Positions 60,701 through 64,000 of a DNA stretch of 64,000 bases are shown piece after piece (the stretch's first letter is position 1; every line of letters starts with the position of its first letter). Source of the DNA: Sebastes aleutianus (Eukaryota > Chordata > Actinopteri > Perciformes > Sebastidae); contig CAKAKS010000060.1 of assembly GCA_916700875.1 (NCBI GenBank), positions 3,271,334 through 3,335,333 on the forward strand, in the 5' to 3' direction. The notes below the pieces were generated by a model. It did no database searches. It was not told where the DNA came from and worked only from the letters and a program-made list of their open reading frames with translations. The translations under genes were made by a program, and so were the position numbers.

Positions 60701-63106
60701 AAAAAACAAATGAAGGAAAATATTTTGGCATGTTGCCCAACTTAGCCCTTCCGTAAAGACAAAACTGACTTAGCACCATGCTTACACATCTGCATACACT
60801 AAGCTTCATAACAACACTAATACATCTGCATACAGCTTCATAATAACACTAATACATACCGGTAACTCAGTATAGTTGATGTACTGTACGCAGGTTCATT
60901 TCAGTATTTTTACGTAAACAATTAAGTATATATCTGCTGCCAAGTGAGTTCAAACCTTACAGTGTCACTTTGCCCAGGTACTTCACTCTTCTTTAAAACA
61001 TGTTAATAACAGAATTATTCAGTGAAAGTAATGAAATCATTAACTACAGAATCAGAATCAGAATCAGAATCAGAATCAGAATTGTGTTTATTGCCAGGTG
61101 TAAGAGATTTACACTAGGAATTTGCTTTGGTTATGTTGGTGCAAGTCAAACAGTATAATAACAACAGTTGGAGCAAAGAAAAATGTTATAGTCCACAGAT
61201 GATATACGGCAAATTTTTTGTTGTATCGCAGCACAAGATGGAATGAGAATAAAGACTAACGCGGCGCACACACTACACGATAATCAAGACGATTCTGGGC
61301 CCGATTCCCCCCCCCCACCACCCCCTCCTGATAATCGTCAGCAAAGCCCCGATTTTGTGATGGCTTTAAAGATTATCTTTCCAGATATGCCTGTATAGTG
61401 AGATATGTTAAGAGTGTTTTTTTTACATCCCCCGATGGGCTTGGAAGTCCATCCTGGATACACCTGGACAGCTGATGATGCAGTCACATGAGAAAGAACG
61501 ATAACCAATTGAGAACCAAGGTGACTGAAGTGCAAGGACAACAACTGGTTTACGCAAAACACGAAGCATAAAGTAATAAGATGGACCTCAGAAATGGAGG
61601 ACCAACTTGATGATTTGTGGCAACAACACTAGTGTAATTTAAAGCTGAAGTAGGCGAGATTGGAGCAAATGTGATTAAAAAAAAGATATTTTTATAAAAC
61701 TGTCGCTATATCGTGACAGTAGTACATGAAACAGGTAACCTGAAAAAAATCATGTTCCTCTGTGTCCTCCGGTGCTCCTAACGGCATCTGCAAGATTTCA
61801 CAGACCGGAGGAAAACAAGCAGTAAGAGCTGATCCGAGGTCTGCTGTCCATCTGCCGTCTATGAGAGCCGGCTGTTAATCAATCGCATCAAACGGTCAAA
61901 GTAGGCAGCGCTGATCAAATATGAATCAATATTCTGTTACTGTAATGACTATTTCTCTCCTCAAATGTTTTCAGAATCATCTTGTAGTGCACGGTTTAGC
62001 TGTAAAATGAGAAAGTTTGTGACGCGGCCGCCATTGTAAAATCTGGTGAAGGAATGCCAAGTTCCGGTGACATGACCAGAGCACAGCCAATAGGAACGCT
62101 CTCTCTCTGAAATGACCTGTGATTGGTCAAAGTCTCCCGTCACGGGCTAGATTTTTTAAAGCCTGAAATCAGAGCCATGAGGAGGAGAAGAAGTCTAGTT
62201 ATCTCTCAGAACACTTGAATCACGATATGCTGAAAGGTTATTATGGAATTTTTGCCCAATGATGCCAAAAATATACTGACTACTGCCACTTTAACGTGTC
62301 TCCATGACTTCATCCATTATTTTTCTTTTTTTCTTCGTGAATTTTCAGTGCAAAAACTAACATTGCTAATTCTTCTTGCCCTTCTTGGCATGTTTGTTTA
62401 CGATTGATCGCAGGAGATTTTGCGAGATTTCCGTTTTTGTTTTGGTCAGGACTCTTGTTGTTCATGAATGGAATCTGTTAGTGTGTTTTGTGCTGTTTTG
62501 GCCAAATCTTTGCTCACCACACACTATAGGAACAATACTGTTAAATTTAACACAACATGTCATTATGGGTGGGGTCTTTCACATTTTCAAAATCTTAGAG
62601 ATTTGAAAGATCTTTTAGTTCGTGCCAGCCTTAATAGAGCAGCAGAATAATAATAACAGTAGAAAAACGTACTTTATTCCTTTATCCTGAATAAGACTTA
62701 AACCTGAGTACAGCTTTAATGTTGTCCCTGACGGCACTGACTAACTCTCTCTCCTACTCCTCTCTCTGTCCTCTGTGGCTCTCAGACGGCTCAGACGGTC
62801 CTGGTGGTGGTGGTGGTGTTCTGCCTCTCCTGGCTCCCTCATCACGTTGTACACCTGTGGGTGGAGTTCGGGACCTTCCCGCTGAACCAGGCCTCCTTCG
62901 TGCTACGGGTGGCCGCCCACTGCCTGGCGTACAGCAACTCGTCCGTCAACCCGGTCATCTACGCCTTCCTGTCAGAGAACTTCAGGAAGGCTTACAAGCA
63001 GGTGTTCAAGTGCCAGATCGGTAGCAGTGACTCCCCGCTCAACGACATCAAGGAGATCCGCAGCAAAGTGGACACGCCACCCTCGACTAACTGCACCAAC
63101 GTCTGA
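48129..63106 (+). CDS. galr1: Galanin receptor 1, complete gene (3 coding exons)
   Basis: The coding sequence joins 48129-48797, 48889-48954 and 62786-63106 (stop TGA at 63104) to give 351 residues; human GALR1 has 349. It is a class A (rhodopsin-like) receptor for the neuropeptide galanin, Gi/o-coupled and located in the plasma membrane. Seven hydrophobic segments lie near residues 36-60, 73-97, 107-132, 152-173, 199-221, 248-270 and 281-304. Visible family marks are N53 of TM1, D83 in NLSIAD, DRY at 134-136, the C110-C188 disulfide pair, SWLP at 260-263 and NPVIY at 300-304. Sequons are N3, N16 and N184. Residues reported to contact galanin in human GALR1 (H264, H267, E271, F282) align with H265, H268, E272 and F283. 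All introns are phase 0 with GT-AG ends. Similarity to GALR1 is far closer than to GALR2/3. Teleosts have galr1a and galr1b; I cannot tell which this is. Confidence 0.97.
48889..48954 (+). CDS. galr1: galr1 coding exon 2 (third intracellular loop)
   Basis: This is a 66-base, 22-codon exon reading VLNHLHKKLRNMSKKSEASKKK. It is flanked by a pyrimidine-rich acceptor ending TTGCTTACAG and by a GTATGT donor. It encodes the basic third intracellular loop and agrees nearly residue for residue with mammalian GALR1. Both borders are phase 0. The preceding intron (48798-48888) is only 91 bases long. Confidence 0.95.
48960..49795. other. galr1 intron 2, proximal part
   Basis: Non-coding intron sequence with no repeat family recognised. 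Confidence 0.4.
49800..49878. repeat. (GTCTATC/TGTC)n minisatellite
   Basis: Tandem 4-base units of the type CTGT, CTAT and CCGT in intron 2 of galr1. Confidence 0.85.
50334..50370 (+). repeat. G-rich tract, G-quadruplex candidate
   Basis: At least six runs of four or five G are separated by single T bases. It lies on the coding strand of galr1 intron 2, so the transcript would also carry it. Confidence 0.85.
50486..50733. mobile_element. MITE with 24-base inverted ends
   Basis: The left end ATGCTGCGTTGCAGACAACT matches the reverse-complemented right end ATGCTGCGTGCCAGACAACT at 18 of 20 bases. It is 248 bases long and non-coding. Confidence 0.75.
50760..51660. other. galr1 intron 2; probable degraded repeat then unannotated
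   Basis: Segment 50760-51000 (CAGCAGAAATAAACATGTTT through GAGGGCGTGGCTGC) looks like a widespread fish repeat. The rest shows no recognisable feature. Confidence 0.35.
51693..52257 (+). repeat. 141-base tandem array, three units
   Basis: The phrase CTCAAGGATGAACTG recurs at 51797, 51938 and 52079, exactly 141 bases apart each time. Each unit also carries GGTCAAAGGTCA-type and GTCACTG-GAC-type motifs. The array is inserted in the MITE at 51672-53459. Confidence 0.8.
51979..51993. promoter_or_regulatory. Perfect palindromic estrogen-response-element-like site
   Basis: AGGTCACTGTGACCT is two perfect half-sites inverted with a 3-base spacer, the canonical ERE layout, in the second junction of the 141-base array. 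The equivalent sites in the neighbouring units are degenerate. Function is unproven. Confidence 0.5.
52395..52690 (+). mobile_element. SINE tail followed by a second retroelement end
   Basis: GTCCTTGAGCAAGACACTGA and the following ACCCTAATCGCTCC belong to the SINE body also at 16190-16404. At 52610-52690, GGGTGTACCCCGCCTCTCGC leads to an ATGGATGGAT tail, typical of another fish retroelement end. Confidence 0.65.
53031..53375 (+). mobile_element. hAT-like MITE
   Basis: The ends are TAGAGCTGCAACGATTTAAT and, reversed, TACAGCTGCAACCAACAATT. The interior AACAACTCATCGATTCTTTG and CTGTCATGTCATAGACC match the fragment at 20250-20480. It is 345 bases long and non-coding. Confidence 0.7.
53470..54425. 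other. galr1 intron 2, no feature recognised
   Basis: Non-coding. The ORF at 53698-53934 is unsupported. Confidence 0.4.
54530..54925. repeat. Probable MITE with internal inverted repeat
   Basis: TATAATGGCTTCAGTTCCCC near 54532 pairs with GGGGGAACTGAAGTCGTTAT near 54664. The right part (CTCCAAACTGGGAGCGTGCC) looks like a fish repeat. The element ends were not placed. Confidence 0.45.
54930..56515. other. galr1 intron 2, no feature recognised
   Basis: Non-coding. The ORF at 56243-56590 runs into the hAT element and is unsupported. Confidence 0.4.
56525..56982. mobile_element. hAT-like element with exact 8-base TSD
   Basis: The flanks GTTCATTC at 56517-56524 and 56983-56990 are identical. 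The ends are TTAGGGCTACAAAATAATCG and, reversed, CAGGGCTGCACAATTATG. It is 458 bases, AT-rich and non-coding. Confidence 0.83.
57010..57545 (-). mobile_element. LINE 3' fragment C
   Basis: The same family as 6425-7105 and 27761-28000. The minus strand encodes KRELSRKAKLSIYRSVFV, then THGHEGWVMTQRTKSWVQ and SLRDRVRSSVICEG, with frameshifts. The 3' end, CCACTTATCCGGGGTCGGGT on plus, lies at about 57024-57043. It begins about 20 bases after the hAT element at 56525-56982. Confidence 0.8.
57600..57845 (+). repeat. Dispersed repeat family G, copy 3
   Basis: CTCCATCAACTCCTGAGGGA, GATGCTCCACTATATCCACC and GTGAGACGGAGCCAAACAGT mark the same family as at 24740, 46440 and 60465. It directly follows LINE fragment C. 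Confidence 0.55.
57850..58870. other. galr1 intron 2, no feature recognised
   Basis: Non-coding. Low-complexity TGACATGACA-like motifs occur near 58256-58290. Confidence 0.4.
58876..59043 (+). mobile_element. Half copy of the 29763-29947 foldback element
   Basis: CACATGGCTAATTATTATGC followed by CATCACCAGAACTTCCC, then CCCTACTCTGCCTCTGACTG on the complementary sense of the other copy's loop. The second inverted arm is missing. Confidence 0.6.
59050..60460. other. galr1 intron 2, no feature recognised
   Basis: Non-coding and AT-rich. No exon or repeat family was placed. Confidence 0.4.
60465..60640 (-). repeat. Dispersed repeat family G, copy 4
   Basis: GAGCCAGATATGTTTCTCAG, then GAGTTGGTAAACGGAGCTAA, then TATTGGACCTACGTTCGCCA, matching 46440-46600 in the same orientation. 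Confidence 0.6.
61046..61200 (-). mobile_element. L2-like LINE tail with (GAATCA)n
   Basis: Five or so AGAATC units are followed by AGAATTGTGTTTATTGCCAG. On the minus strand this is a LINE 3' end with a hexamer tail. Confidence 0.65.
61639..62294 (+). mobile_element. MITE with TTAAAG-type ends
   Basis: The left end is TTAAAGCTGAAGTAGGCGAG and the reversed right end is TTAAAGTGGCAGTAGTCAGT. The interior AAAAAAATCATGTTCCTCTG and GAGAAAGTTTGTGACGCGG is a familiar abundant fish MITE. It is 656 bases and sits about 0.5 kb before galr1 exon 3. Confidence 0.75.
62300..62785. other. galr1 intron 2, distal end
   Basis: Non-coding. It ends in a pyrimidine-rich tract (CTCTCTCTCCTACTCCTCTC from about 62744) that serves as the exon 3 acceptor. 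Confidence 0.5.
62786..63106 (+). CDS. galr1: galr1 coding exon 3 (TM6, TM7, C-tail)
   Basis: This exon encodes residues 246-351, starting TAQTVLVVVVVF after an acceptor reading CTCTCAG at 62785. It carries TM6 with SWLPHH, the third extracellular loop, TM7 with NPVIY, helix 8 (SENFRKAYKQVFKC) with a possible palmitoylation cysteine at 321, and a tail ending DTPPSTNCTNV, close to the mammalian ending. The open frame starting at 62804 is only part of this exon; the frame upstream of 62786 is intronic. Confidence 0.96.
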   Translation, partial: TAQTVLVVVVVFCLSWLPHHVVHLWVEFGTFPLNQASFVLRVAAHCLAYSNSSVNPVIYAFLSENFRKAYKQVFKCQIGSSDSPLNDIKEIRSKVDTPPSTNCTNV

Positions 63107-63365
63107 CTGTGGAGGCTGAAAATGAATTACGGCGACTGTCTCACTGAAACTTAACGTAAAGTCATAGTGACAGAGCCATCAGACATGTGTGGGTTGTGTG
63201 GGGTTTTTCTTGTAGGTAAGTACGGTTGCTCGGATATCACTACAGCTGTACTGTTCCACATGAGCGCTGTTCATTAGACCTGGACCAGAGGAGAGGAGAT
63301 AAAGCCACTGTGGCTGCAGGGCATCGTTACTCCCTCTTTGATCAGTCTCTGTTTTCTTCTTTCAT

Positions 63366-63371
63366 AATAAA
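63366..63371 (+). promoter_or_regulatory. Polyadenylation signal for galr1
   Basis: A canonical AATAAA lies 260 bases after the galr1 stop codon, which gives a short 3' UTR (63107 to about 63390). Longer isoforms using later sites cannot be excluded. Confidence 0.55.
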
Positions 63372-63399
63372 ATCCTGTGTTAGTCTGAAACTCAGGAAA

Positions 63400-64000
63400 A
63401 TGATCCTCTCTCTGAAGTGAAACTCATTTTGATTGTAGACACTATTTACATATGTCACATCACGGTATATTTCAAGCCAATACATAAAAAATATGAGGTC
63501 GTTGTACTTTCAGACTTCAAAAGTATTAAAAATCATCATTTCAAGATTATTATTGCATCATATTGAGTCACAGGATAATCATCTGCTGAAGTAAAACTGT
63601 TTTTTGAAGGTGTCTTTTCTGTCTGAAGAGCAGTGTTGGGCATCGCTTTGTAACGTTTTACAGAATTGTGGTTATTCAGGAACGAGTGAGGGGTTATAAT
63701 TTAAATTGAACAATCCCAGTAACGTTCTATTGCTTTGAGGCTCAGAGGGTTCGGCTTGTTTGCTGTTTCACCAGGAGTTAGATGGTGGGATGTGCATTCA
63801 GTAGAGACACAGCACCGGGACATTTTAGCTTGGTCAACTAGAGGCAGGAGCTGGAGGAAGCTATAGCCACTATGAAAAGAGAAGAAATGTGGGTCTTTTC
63901 TAACTCCGGAGTCGGAGGAGGTGTGAACGGTGGACGGACTACATTGGCCGGTTTCACAAAGATAGACTTTGACTATAGAGCTACAGTAACTAGTTGTCAG
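63400..64000. other. Downstream flank of galr1
   Basis: No gene was recognised. The phrase AGTGTTGGGCAT near 63631 and the region up to 63960 may be a degraded fish repeat. Confidence 0.35.

Noticed and set aside
62719..63024. 101-codon ORF in a second frame over exon 3
   Set aside because: Out-of-frame shadow of galr1 exon 3, low-complexity Gly/Pro-rich.

Overview
The window is nuclear DNA from a ray-finned (teleost) fish. Three things point to this: two recognisable vertebrate-specific genes, a 91-base intron of the kind common in compact fish genomes, and a dense load of short non-autonomous DNA transposons, LINE 3' ends and tRNA-derived SINEs of teleost type. I infer a percomorph from the style of the repeats, but that is weak. 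There is no sign of bacterial, viral or organellar sequence.

Layout. Two protein genes lie head to head. On the minus strand, two short coding exons at 22059-22117 and 7412-7502 encode the N-terminus of the golli form of myelin basic protein: an ATG exon reading MGQHLVKREAPTDSK, then an Ala/Pro/Glu-rich exon ending EVFG. Both are far shorter than any useful ORF cutoff and were found from splice sites and residue matches. The rest of that gene, including classic MBP, must lie beyond the left edge. On the plus strand, galanin receptor 1 (galr1) is complete: coding exons 48129-48797, 48889-48954 and 62786-63106 give 351 residues, with a 91-base intron 1 and a 13.8 kb intron 2. The same divergent MBP/GALR1 pair is found on human chromosome 18q23, so this is a conserved syntenic block. 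Of the two teleost mbp paralogs, the one reported to carry golli is mbpb, so the minus-strand gene is most likely mbpb.

Between and within the genes the DNA is non-coding. About 26 kb separates the golli ATG exon from galr1. It holds several hAT-like elements with intact or near-intact 8-base target duplications, a four-copy element family with GGGCTGTCAA-type ends, nested MITEs, fragments of a non-LTR retrotransposon, a 185-base foldback element and microsatellites. Intron 2 of galr1 contains a multiply nested MITE, which includes a 141-base tandem array with a perfect palindromic AGGTCA-n3-TGACCT site, plus a guanine-rich G-quadruplex candidate.

Functionally the two genes are unrelated. 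golli/MBP proteins act in oligodendrocytes, neurons and T cells; GALR1 is an inhibitory Gi-coupled neuropeptide receptor. The interval between them probably holds the regulatory DNA of both. I found no wholly new system. The most useful discoveries are the cryptic golli exons and the repeat-borne regulatory candidates.
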